Positions 8,683 through 15,395 of a stretch of 64,000 bases of DNA are shown piece after piece (position 1 is the first letter of the stretch; each line of letters begins with the position of its first letter). The DNA lies in the IMG/VR virus record IMGVR_UViG_3300017917_000723, positions 1 through 64,000 of that record; one strand, 5' to 3'. Position numbers and translations under genes: made by a program. The DNA comes from a virus. The notes under the pieces were generated by a model, which was not told the DNA's origin, did no database searches, and worked only from the letters and a program-made list of their open reading frames with translations.

Positions 8683-9464
8683 GGATTATACTTCTTTAAA
8701 ATTTTCCAAGCTGTTCCGTTTTCCATTTCTTGTCCGGTAAATTGACTATAAGCAAGCCCTCTGCAATGTTGTTGAACAAGATCTGCATCAGGATAATACG
8801 GATTTGAAATTTGTGTTAGATCTGTTGATGCTAACGGTGATGCTGCACACGGTGATGACACAAACGAAGGTATACCATACGCAATAGATTCCATTGCAGC
8901 AATACTATTAAAGGCAACGGTTGCAAAAACACCACTATCGAAAGCATCGTAGATTGTATAAACCGTTCCTCGATAACTTCTAGATCCTTTTTCTCTTATT
9001 TCTATGGCCATGTCTGTGTTTTGTTTAATTGTTTCTAGTGTATTCTTTACCCAGTCGTCGTAGTTTATTCCGTAAAACACACAAGATTTTCTATTAGGTA
9101 AAACAACTAGAATTTTATTTCCGTTCTTTTTCCATCCATGCCATTTTAATCTAGGATCACCTTTAACTAGACTTTCCCATCTGTCTGCAGGATAGTTCCC
9201 AATTGATGTATTTTGTAATTGATTTTTTACAATTCGATGCCAGATCTTTTTTCCGGAAGGATTTCCGTTGCTTATAAAATTACCAAAATATCCAGTATCC
9301 ATGTAGAAAAAATCACGATTTTCTTTCCATAGCTGATGAATACTTTTTCTTTTAACTATACCTCTAAAAACAGTTGGCTTGGTTAGATCATTTGAGTCTA
9401 ATGAAACTTCGCCGTTAGTTCCTTTAACAAATGCCTGTTCCCAACCTAGTTTTTCTTCATCCAT
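8679..9464 (-). CDS. GT-B / capsule-transferase-like protein, paralogue E
   Basis: 261-residue paralogue, closest by eye to F. It shows FYMDTGYFGN near residue 53, KIWHRIVKNQLQ near 75-86, KILVVLPNRK near 111, ATVAFNSIAAMESIAYGIP near 180-199, and LAYSQFTGQEMENGTAW at the end. The strong similarity to F, its direct neighbour, points to a tandem duplication followed by divergence. It overlaps D by 4 nt and F by 8 nt. Confidence 0.75.
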   Translation of the reverse strand: MDEEKLGWEQAFVKGTNGEVSLDSNDLTKPTVFRGIVKRKSIHQLWKENRDFFYMDTGYFGNFISNGNPSGKKIWHRIVKNQLQNTSIGNYPADRWESLVKGDPRLKWHGWKKNGNKILVVLPNRKSCVFYGINYDDWVKNTLETIKQNTDMAIEIREKGSRSYRGTVYTIYDAFDSGVFATVAFNSIAAMESIAYGIPSFVSSPCAASPLASTDLTQISNPYYPDADLVQQHCRGLAYSQFTGQEMENGTAWKILKKYNP

Positions 9465-10278
9465 AAAATTTTTCCAATAATTCTTTTGCTTTTCCAGATT
9501 TTAATTCGCTAATATGAAATTGTCCGTATGATAAATGACAAGCCCATGCATATAATTTATCTTTATCTGGATAGTAAGGTTCGTTTATTTTAGTGAGGTC
9601 TTGAAGTGACACAGGACTCGCAGCGTTTGTGGGTGCTAAGGTAAATGCCGGTATACCGTGGAACACACTTTCTATGGCAGCAACACTATTAAATGTTACT
9701 AGAGCAAATACGTCATCATCTAAGGCTTCTTGTAATGTATTATGAACAATCCTATCGGTTCTATTTTTTACACGTTCTCTAACAACAACAGGCCTGTCGG
9801 TATATTGTCTTATAGTTTCTACGGTAGTTTTTATCCAGTCTTGTTGTGTTGTTCCGTAAAATTTACAAGGTTTTTCGTCGGGTGCCGCAATTAAAATCTT
9901 ACGACCGTCTTTTTTCCAAGGTTGAAATTTTTTATTAAAATGTTTAAATCTGTCATCTGGTCTTGAAATTATTTCGTTTCCGTGTTGAAGATCATTTTTT
10001 ACTATGCGATGCCAATATTTCCAACCGTTAGGATTTGTATTAGTTGCCTCGTTACCAAAATATCCGGTATCCATGAAATAAAATATTCGACCGTCTTCCC
10101 AACATCTATGTATAATTTTTTTCTTTAATATCCCTCTTAGTATAATTGGGTCTTTACTATCTTCGTAATTAAAGTTGTCAGTGTTTACCACAGGACTATT
10201 GCAGCCTTTAGCAAACATATTAATATACGGATCTTCCCCGTCTTTACTAAGAAAAATCATAGACCGTGTTGTAGACAA
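9457..10278 (-). CDS. GT-B / capsule-transferase-like protein, paralogue F
   Basis: 273-residue paralogue with FYFMDTGYFGN near residue 66, YWHRIVKNDLQ near 90, KILIAAPDEKPCKFYG near 126, ALVTFNSVAAIESVFHGIP near 195-213 and LSYGQFHISELKSGKA at the end. It overlaps the upstream GT-A gene by 22 nt, a larger overlap than others in the operon. Same presumed activity class as its five relatives. Confidence 0.75.
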   Translation of the reverse strand: MSTTRSMIFLSKDGEDPYINMFAKGCNSPVVNTDNFNYEDSKDPIILRGILKKKIIHRCWEDGRIFYFMDTGYFGNEATNTNPNGWKYWHRIVKNDLQHGNEIISRPDDRFKHFNKKFQPWKKDGRKILIAAPDEKPCKFYGTTQQDWIKTTVETIRQYTDRPVVVRERVKNRTDRIVHNTLQEALDDDVFALVTFNSVAAIESVFHGIPAFTLAPTNAASPVSLQDLTKINEPYYPDKDKLYAWACHLSYGQFHISELKSGKAKELLEKFYG

Positions 10279-10937
10279 TAGTCGGTATAAATTCTTTCTC
10301 TATGCCATTCGTCTCCCATAGGAGTTGTTGCAAAATCATGAAAGCTAGGAGTACCAAGGGTATAGTGCAATAGTTTAGCATCTTGATTTGATCCAAACTC
10401 GTCGGGAAGCCAATTCCATTCTATAGGTAAAGAACCTACATCATTTTCATCAATGCACCAAGTAAATCTGTGTAATTGTGCTCCAGTAGATTTTTGTATA
10501 AATTCAGGAGTTAATATTTTATTTTTCGGATGACCACAATTCCAAAGGATGACACTAGACCAATTTTTGCAAGGATAGTCTTCGTTTTTAGCTCCGAGAT
10601 ATTTTGTAGTCATCCTAGTCTTATAATTATGCTTAACTACCATGACAGCGTGTTTATCATCTCGCATGTTCCATAGCTTAACAATATCGTCTCTTAACAG
10701 CATATCTCCGTCCATGAATATCGCCCATCCTTGATAATTCATTAGATGAGGAACAAGAAATCTGCTATAGATAAAATGATTGCTACCGTCATTGTGCATT
10801 TCTTTATATCCGTTTAAGATATTTAATGCTAACGGAGCCACGGTAACCGGTTGACTAGAATGTCTAATAATACTATTTGTGCATACGTGGTATGCTACTG
10901 CTTCTCTAGGGTCATATCCTATAAAAATTGGAATCAT
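10257..10937 (-). CDS. GT-A glycosyltransferase (GT8-like, phage type)
   Basis: 226-residue enzyme starting IPIFIGYDPREAVAYHVC, a phage glycosyltransferase opening, with FIYSRFLVP near 56-63 and WAIFMDGDML near 71-80 holding the metal-binding DGD. SSVILWNCGH and FTWCIDENDVG follow. It resembles GT8-like transferases that use UDP- or GDP-sugars. It is coupled by ATGA to the nucleotidyltransferase-cupin gene just upstream, consistent with the upstream enzyme supplying activated sugar. Acceptor unknown. Confidence 0.85.
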   Translation of the reverse strand: MIPIFIGYDPREAVAYHVCTNSIIRHSSQPVTVAPLALNILNGYKEMHNDGSNHFIYSRFLVPHLMNYQGWAIFMDGDMLLRDDIVKLWNMRDDKHAVMVVKHNYKTRMTTKYLGAKNEDYPCKNWSSVILWNCGHPKNKILTPEFIQKSTGAQLHRFTWCIDENDVGSLPIEWNWLPDEFGSNQDAKLLHYTLGTPSFHDFATTPMGDEWHRERIYTDYCLQHGL

Positions 10938-11692
10938 TTTCTTTCTATATCCTCTTCTTCACATTTTTCACCGTATTGGATTTCTACTATTTTACATGGA
11001 ACATCATACGGATTGGTAAGTTGATGCCATTCGCCTACAGGAACCCGATATTCTAAATGTTCTTTTAACATCGTAGGAGGCAAGTTATAGCCGCCCTCTG
11101 TCGTAGAGTTTACCACACAAGCACCGTGAGTTACTAACCAGTATTCTGCGCGATGATTATGTTTTTGCATACTGAGACTTTTGCCAGGTTCAACGGTTAA
11201 TTCTTTAACTTTACAACCCGAAACTTCGTGCAATACTCTATAGTATCCCCACTGCCGTTCGGTCTTAGGTGCCTTCCATTCTTCTAATATCCACGAACTA
11301 GAATTCATTTTGTTTTCACCGCCGACTCCAAAAACAAATTGTAGATTATCATCCACAATATCCATTTCTGGAATATTTGACGATGTGCGGTCGCCGCCGT
11401 TGGCAAAAATAATTGTATCAGTGGGATAATTTAATCGAACTTTTCGAATAGCATCTTTAGCTGTTCCGTCAGAGTCGTCAAATTGAACGGTCCAATTAAC
11501 TCCTCTAATATTTTTAACCACAGCTAATCGATCTTCCCATTTCATAAATGGACGACCTTTTTTGCGTGTGAGCCATTCGTCGCTGTTAAGACCAACGATG
11601 AGTTGATCTCCTAACTTTTTTGCCTCTTCAAAATATTTGATATGGCCAGAATGTAAGGGGTCAAACCCGCCCGTAATTAAGACTATTTTCAT
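10934..11692 (-). CDS. nucleotidyltransferase - cupin fusion (RfaE/TagD-like plus mannose-6-P-isomerase-like cupin)
   Basis: 252-residue two-domain protein. Residues 1-140 form a cytidylyl/adenylyltransferase with GGFDPLHSGH (HxGH at 14-17) and GLNSDEWLTRKKGRP, as in RfaE-C/TagD enzymes that activate sugar or polyol phosphates. Residues 150-248 form a cupin with SMQKHNHRAEYWLV (His178, His180), like the type II mannose-6-phosphate isomerase C-terminus. It is the first gene of the leftward glycan operon. A perfect TATAAATA stands exactly 5 nt before its ATG, so expression is likely late. The substrate is not known. Confidence 0.87.
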   Translation of the reverse strand: MKIVLITGGFDPLHSGHIKYFEEAKKLGDQLIVGLNSDEWLTRKKGRPFMKWEDRLAVVKNIRGVNWTVQFDDSDGTAKDAIRKVRLNYPTDTIIFANGGDRTSSNIPEMDIVDDNLQFVFGVGGENKMNSSSWILEEWKAPKTERQWGYYRVLHEVSGCKVKELTVEPGKSLSMQKHNHRAEYWLVTHGACVVNSTTEGGYNLPPTMLKEHLEYRVPVGEWHQLTNPYDVPCKIVEIQYGEKCEEEDIERK

Positions 11693-11697
11693 AGTCT

Positions 11698-11705
11698 TAT
11701 TTATA
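11698..11705 (-). promoter_or_regulatory. late promoter TATAAATA, 5 nt from ATG
   Basis: A perfect T4-type late promoter on the minus strand, 5 nt before the ATG at 11692. With T4 geometry transcription would start at or next to the A of the start codon, giving a leaderless transcript for the glycan operon. Confidence 0.75.
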
Positions 11706-11724
11706 TGAGCAGTTTATTGGAAAA

Positions 11725-12180
11725 TTAAAGAGTGGCGTCTTCTAAGCCTGCTACTCGCAGTTTAACGATGTTGCTTAGATGCCATTGTTTTTGATCTAGG
11801 GCTTTGATAATGCCTAGCCATTTGTTTCTTAGTAATGCAAAGTCATTGATAATCTTTTCAAAATCAACAACGTCAGCTTCACCTTCTACGAACTTTTCAC
11901 AGTCCCTAGAAGATAAAGCTCGTTGATAATTTTCAAGATATTTGCGGAAGTATTGACTACGAATTCGACGCAACTCGATGTTTAGATATTCTAGAATTGC
12001 TTCGATTTCCTGAAGTTGGTTAAATCGGTTTTCAACAATGCCAGGCATACTGGCGGATGCTTTCTCTATGTTTCCCGCTATGCGAGCATCTAACTTTGCC
12101 GCCTGTAATTCAGCTTCGTAGTATGCCACAGCATTTGGAATCTGCGAGATATCCTTTGAAACCTGATCATACCAATTCAT
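11725..12180 (-). CDS. uvsY: UvsY recombination mediator
   Basis: 151-residue helical protein matching UvsY (T4: 137 aa) in size, neighbourhood and C-terminal pattern: LLRNKWLGIIKALDQKQWHLSNIVKLRVAGLE parallels T4's W..LL..C..AL.AI..R....I......R..EAG. UvsY loads UvsX recombinase onto gp32-coated single-stranded DNA. It ends the operon gp32 - ORF - UvsX - ORF - UvsY, starting immediately after the stop of the acidic 79-aa ORF. No late motif is seen here. Confidence 0.85.
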   Translation of the reverse strand: MNWYDQVSKDISQIPNAVAYYEAELQAAKLDARIAGNIEKASASMPGIVENRFNQLQEIEAILEYLNIELRRIRSQYFRKYLENYQRALSSRDCEKFVEGEADVVDFEKIINDFALLRNKWLGIIKALDQKQWHLSNIVKLRVAGLEDATL

Positions 12181-12420
12181 TTAATCCTCATCTTGCCCGT
12201 AGTCATAATCTTCTTCGTCTTCGATTTCCTCACCGTCGATTGCGTATTCTATAGCATCATCTAGGTAAGGGTCAACTCCCAATAAATGGTCCAAGGTAGA
12301 TTCTTTGATACCATAATCCATTAAGGTGTTAACAAAGTCAGTGGCAACGTTTGCACGTTGCTTTTCTGGAATATGTTCTACTACCACTGACCACAAATCT
12401 GCAATTAAATCTTCTTTCAT
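12181..12420 (-). CDS. small acidic protein between uvsX and uvsY
   Basis: 79-residue protein with a helical first half and a strongly acidic tail (IEDEEDYDYGQDED). Its start overlaps the uvsX stop as TAATG, and its stop abuts the uvsY start, so it belongs to the recombination operon. The acidic tail could mimic nucleic acid or contact gp32/UvsX, which is speculation. I do not recognise a family. Confidence 0.78.
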   Translation of the reverse strand: MKEDLIADLWSVVVEHIPEKQRANVATDFVNTLMDYGIKESTLDHLLGVDPYLDDAIEYAIDGEEIEDEEDYDYGQDED

Positions 12421-13496
12421 TATGCGCTCTCCGTTTCAGGCTCAACTTTAGTAGTTATCTCGGAAACGGAATTTTCGCCGTGTTTTGAAATGTCTGCCAT
12501 GATAGCATCTAAGCCACCATTCTCGTTTCTTTCCCACGCCTTGCGGAACTGCTTAATGATTTCGCCGTCTTTAGTTGTGTAAACAAGGCTATTTCCTTCT
12601 TTCTTTAGAAGACCCTTTTCTTCTGCCAGGTCTACCAGTCCACTATATGGATTCATACCTGTTTCATAAGGAATCTTAACCTGTACACTTTCAAAAGGTT
12701 TTGCATAGCGAGTTTTCATAATCTTACAGGCAGCGCGAATACCTTTGACTTCGGAGATCTTATTACCATCTTCGTCTTCTTTCAACTTCAATTTGCGCAT
12801 CGCTACAACAATCGAAGAAGCATAGATAAATCCTTGACCGCCACTGATCTTGTCATCAGGATCAAACATATCTTGTGAAGCGTATGTGTGATTAGTTGCG
12901 ACTAGACCGATGTTTAGTGAACCAAACATATTAACACAGTTGCGAACCAATGCTGTCAAGGCCTTAGGCTTACGGCCCATATCACCTTTCAAATCACCTG
13001 CTTCGAACTGATTAACGTCAGTTGGGGTTAACAACATACCTAGTGAATCTAATACAAACAACACCTTTGGACGAGTGTCTTCTGGCATGGCCTTGTACTC
13101 AGCAACAAATTCTGTAATAGTTTTTGCTACATCATCGATCATAGCCATATTAAGTTTTAACAACTTATCTTCGCTAGTATCAACACCCAATGCCTTAAGC
13201 CAATCTTCGTCGAGTGCGTTTTCTGTATCAACTAGGATGGGATAAATTCCTTGTGCCTGTGCTGCCTTAATAAGATTGCCAGAACAAATATACGATTTAC
13301 CTGCACCACTTTCGCCTGCAAACACAGTTACCTTACCCAGAGGAACGCCTTTGTGGAAGTCGCCACTAATTAGATAATTTAATGCGTAATTACCTGTGCT
13401 AACCCAATCTGTTGGATCATTGAAGCCAATTGACAAACCTTCGATAGACTTTGTAATTGACTTTCTAAATTTAGAAATATCAAATGCTTTAGCCAT
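12420..13496 (-). CDS. uvsX: UvsX RecA-like recombinase
   Basis: 358-residue strand-exchange protein (T4: 391 aa). Walker A is GESGAGKS at residues 61-68. PILVDTENALD follows with the acidic catalytic region, then VLFVLDSLGMLLTP as Walker B, and GLVATNHTYASQ and ISGGQGFIYASSIVVAM as in UvsX. It drives homologous recombination and recombination-dependent replication with UvsY and gp32. TAATG overlaps join it to small ORFs on both sides. Confidence 0.95.
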   Translation of the reverse strand: MAKAFDISKFRKSITKSIEGLSIGFNDPTDWVSTGNYALNYLISGDFHKGVPLGKVTVFAGESGAGKSYICSGNLIKAAQAQGIYPILVDTENALDEDWLKALGVDTSEDKLLKLNMAMIDDVAKTITEFVAEYKAMPEDTRPKVLFVLDSLGMLLTPTDVNQFEAGDLKGDMGRKPKALTALVRNCVNMFGSLNIGLVATNHTYASQDMFDPDDKISGGQGFIYASSIVVAMRKLKLKEDEDGNKISEVKGIRAACKIMKTRYAKPFESVQVKIPYETGMNPYSGLVDLAEEKGLLKKEGNSLVYTTKDGEIIKQFRKAWERNENGGLDAIMADISKHGENSVSEITTKVEPETESA

Positions 13497-13687
13497 TAGT
13501 TGTCAACCTCCATCGTATTCCATTCTTTTACAACAGCGATCATTTCTTCTTCTGAATTACAGAGAATCTTCGCTGTCTTCCATTCGCTGTCTTCATCACG
13601 ACCGCCTACTTCGACCATAAAGCCGTTGTCATAACGGTTAAGAGTGATCGACTCGTTTACTTTTGCTAATTTAGATAATTTTGCCAT
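13496..13687 (-). CDS. small hypothetical protein between gp32 and uvsX
   Basis: 63-residue protein beginning MAKLSKLAKVNESITLNRYD. The ATG at 13687 is preferred over an upstream in-frame ATG because GGAG lies 7 nt before it. It has alternating strands and a short acidic centre (GGRDEDSEW), with no recognised domain. It follows a hairpin after gp32 and overlaps uvsX as TAATG, so its job is probably in recombination or DNA metabolism. Confidence 0.75.
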   Translation of the reverse strand: MAKLSKLAKVNESITLNRYDNGFMVEVGGRDEDSEWKTAKILCNSEEEMIAVVKEWNTMEVDN

Positions 13688-13705
13688 AGTTATTCTCCAG
13701 TGAAG

Positions 13706-13729
13706 AGAGTGCGAGCAAGCCCGCACTCT
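13706..13729 (-). terminator. intercistronic hairpin after gp32
   Basis: An 8-bp perfect stem, AGAGTGCG / CGCACTCT, with an 8-nt loop lies in the 51-bp gap between gp32 and the next gene. Only a weak T-rich tail follows on the minus strand. It may be a partial terminator or an RNA-stability hairpin that raises gp32 over downstream genes. Confidence 0.55.
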
Positions 13730-13738
13730 TGTTTATTA

Positions 13739-14743
13739 TTATTGCTTTTGACGATTGCGAATCATGGCCAAGATATCTTGAGCACGTGATGCGCCTTCGC
13801 TGCCTGCTGCCGGAGCTTCTGCTTTTGGAGCAGGTGCTGCCTTTTGAGCAGGCTCATCTTCCCAAGGAAGTTCTTCTTCACTAGATGCAGGAGCAGCAGC
13901 CTTTGGAGCAGCCGCAGTTCTAGCTACTGGATCACCAGTTGCAGAACCCATACCTGCTGGTTTGAAATATTGACCCCAACGGTCCATGTCGTAGGCTTCG
14001 CCGTCGACTGATGCTTCAAACATTTCTTTCATTACCTTAAGCTCAACATCAGTTGGCTTCTTAGGAAGGAATGCTGAAAGATCAAATAGACCATATTGAT
14101 CAATAGCTGCCTTTTCAGCGTCAGATAGTGTACGCTCACGACGGCTCCACTTAGATGTAGAGTAGTCTGCGAAACCACCTTTGCTAGTCTTGGCGATTTT
14201 GAAGTCAACACCTCGGAGGTAATCAGTTGGAAGTTCTTCCAACTCTGGGTCCATTAGCGCAGATTTAATCGTTTGGAAAATCTGAGGACCAATGATGAAT
14301 CTACGAATCGGATTTTCGGGTGTGTTTTCTTCTTTAAGGGCATCTTCTACTACAAAGCCTTGGAAGATGTAAGAACGCTTCTTCCAATACTTACGACCCA
14401 TGTCTTCCAATGACTTGTCTTTGAACCAACCACGGACTTCGCTTAGGATAGGACAAACTGATCCGTCATTGTACATTTCAACACAGGGAACCTGTACTTG
14501 AACTGGACGTGAATCTGTTTCACCTTTAATACCTGCGAATGGGAGTTTGATCATCGCACGTTCTACCCAGAAGAATGTGTTGTTTGCATTGCCATCTGGA
14601 AGAAAACGAACTACGGCTTCTTTGCCTTCTTGCATATTCCAATGCGGATAAATCGCATTGTCGCCGCCTGATGATGATGTAGAATTTGAACCTTTATTTT
14701 GTGCTTCTTGAAGTTTCGCACGAATTTCTGCTAATGTTGCCAT
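13739..14743 (-). CDS. 32: gp32 single-stranded DNA-binding protein
   Basis: 334-residue ssDNA-binding protein (T4: 301 aa). The basic N-terminus (LAEIRAKLQEAQNKG) matches the cooperativity domain, the core holds VVRFLPDG, VERAMIKLPF and YWKKRSYIFQGFVV, and the C-terminal third is Ala/Pro/acidic (SSEEELPWEDEP), the protein-interaction tail. The zinc region reads C-x9-C-P-I-L, where T4 has C-x9-C-P-V-C, so the third cysteine is absent. AGGAGG precedes the ATG closely, and a sigma70-like promoter lies about 50 nt upstream. Confidence 0.93.
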   Translation of the reverse strand: MATLAEIRAKLQEAQNKGSNSTSSSGGDNAIYPHWNMQEGKEAVVRFLPDGNANNTFFWVERAMIKLPFAGIKGETDSRPVQVQVPCVEMYNDGSVCPILSEVRGWFKDKSLEDMGRKYWKKRSYIFQGFVVEDALKEENTPENPIRRFIIGPQIFQTIKSALMDPELEELPTDYLRGVDFKIAKTSKGGFADYSTSKWSRRERTLSDAEKAAIDQYGLFDLSAFLPKKPTDVELKVMKEMFEASVDGEAYDMDRWGQYFKPAGMGSATGDPVARTAAAPKAAAPASSEEELPWEDEPAQKAAPAPKAEAPAAGSEGASRAQDILAMIRNRQKQ

Positions 14744-14798
14744 TTTAATTTAGCCTCCTATAATTTGCCTTAAAATGTATGCCTTGCGCATAAAACTT

Positions 14799-14827
14799 AT
14801 TATGCGTGTTTTATTTAGCAAGGTCAA
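14799..14827 (-). promoter_or_regulatory. sigma70-like promoter of gp32, with embedded late motif
   Basis: On the minus strand TTGACC is followed after exactly 17 nt by CATAAT, a near-consensus host promoter, giving a leader of about 50 nt that ends in AGGAGG before gp32. The spacer contains GCTAAATA (14812-14819), the late-type octamer, so gp32 may have both early and late transcription. This is the clearest host-type promoter I noticed in the window. Confidence 0.75.
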
Positions 14828-14852
14828 GTATATATCGAGATTTTATTTCACC

Positions 14853-14883
14853 AAAAAGAAAAATCCACGTTAACCGTGGATTT
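14853..14883 (-). terminator. rho-independent terminator with stop codon in loop
   Basis: A perfect 9-bp stem (AAATCCACG / CGTGGATTT) with a 5-nt loop, followed on the minus strand by a T-rich run. The TAA stop of the upstream small ORF lies in the loop. Confidence 0.8.
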
Positions 14884-15079
14884 CTCTATACTTGAGTAAT
14901 GCTAGTTGTCTAGCTAAAAACAATCTCCATTTGATATGTTCTGGAAGATCGTCGTCCTGATCATCGTGTTCTAACCTTGGTCTACTGTAGCCTCGATGAA
15001 TCGAATCTTCAAATTCAAACTCAACTTCAGTGTCGTCAAGAGTTAGAACAATAGATCGATAAGGATTACTTCTTAGCAG
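14870..15079 (-). CDS. small hypothetical protein with uncertain start
   Basis: The reading frame ending at 14870 encodes a plausible protein from about residue SIVLTLDDTEVEFEF onward, with WRLFLARQLALLKYREIHG at its C-terminus. The upper part of the frame, inside the Ala/Pro-rich gene, is low-complexity His/Gln and is likely spurious. There is no ATG, GTG or TTG start near the plausible region. CTG at 15079 or ATT at 15052, possibly coupled to the upstream stop at 15066, are the best guesses. The stop codon sits in the terminator hairpin. Roughly 60-70 residues, no recognised family. Confidence 0.42.
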   Translation of the reverse strand: MLRSNPYRSIVLTLDDTEVEFEFEDSIHRGYSRPRLEHDDQDDDLPEHIKWRLFLARQLALLKYREIHG

Positions 15080-15272
15080 GCTCAGCTTTTTTGTCGCTGC
15101 TTTTGGTGGCGTCAGCGGCCTTCTTTTCAGCCGGCTTGGCTGCAGATGCTGCTGGTGCTGCGGCTGCTGGTTTGGCTTCTTCTTTCTTAGCAGGTGCTGC
15201 TGGTGCTGCTGGTGCTTGTGCGAAAGCGGATACTGCAAATAAAGATACTACTAGAGCTAATACTGATTTCAT
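15066..15272 (-). CDS. small secreted Ala/Pro/Lys-rich protein
   Basis: 68-residue protein with a clear Sec signal peptide, MKSVLALVVSLFAVSAFA, cleaved before QAPAAP. The mature part of about 50 residues is almost only Ala, Pro, Lys, Glu and Ser, so it is probably unstructured. The start at 15272 is set by AGGAGA just upstream and by the signal peptide; an in-frame ATG 12 codons earlier is less likely. Such proteins are common in betaproteobacterial genomes, so it may be host-derived and act in the periplasm. It is isolated between two terminators. Confidence 0.78.
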   Translation of the reverse strand: MKSVLALVVSLFAVSAFAQAPAAPAAPAKKEEAKPAAAAPAASAAKPAEKKAADATKSSDKKAEPAKK

Positions 15273-15350
15273 GTGAAATCTCCTTTTAAGTATCGCAGAC
15301 AATATCATCTGCGTATATATACAACGCCTTAGGAATAGAATTAGTTGACA

Positions 15351-15373
15351 AAAGAAAGGGCACCGAAGTGCCC
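15351..15373 (-). terminator. strong rho-independent terminator after head/packaging operon
   Basis: GGGCAC - TTCG - GTGCCC followed by TTTCTTTT on the minus strand: a 6-bp GC-rich stem with a stable UUCG tetraloop. It lies 23 nt after the stop of the 625-aa gene and ends the leftward head/tail transcript. Confidence 0.88.
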
Positions 15374-15395
15374 AATCTAACTGCTACGAACAATA

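Noticed and set aside
14870-15238. Full 122-codon open frame ending at 14870
   Set aside because: Its upstream half is the shifted frame of the Ala/Pro/Lys-rich secreted protein, giving His/Gln/Pro low complexity; only the last 60-70 codons look genuine.
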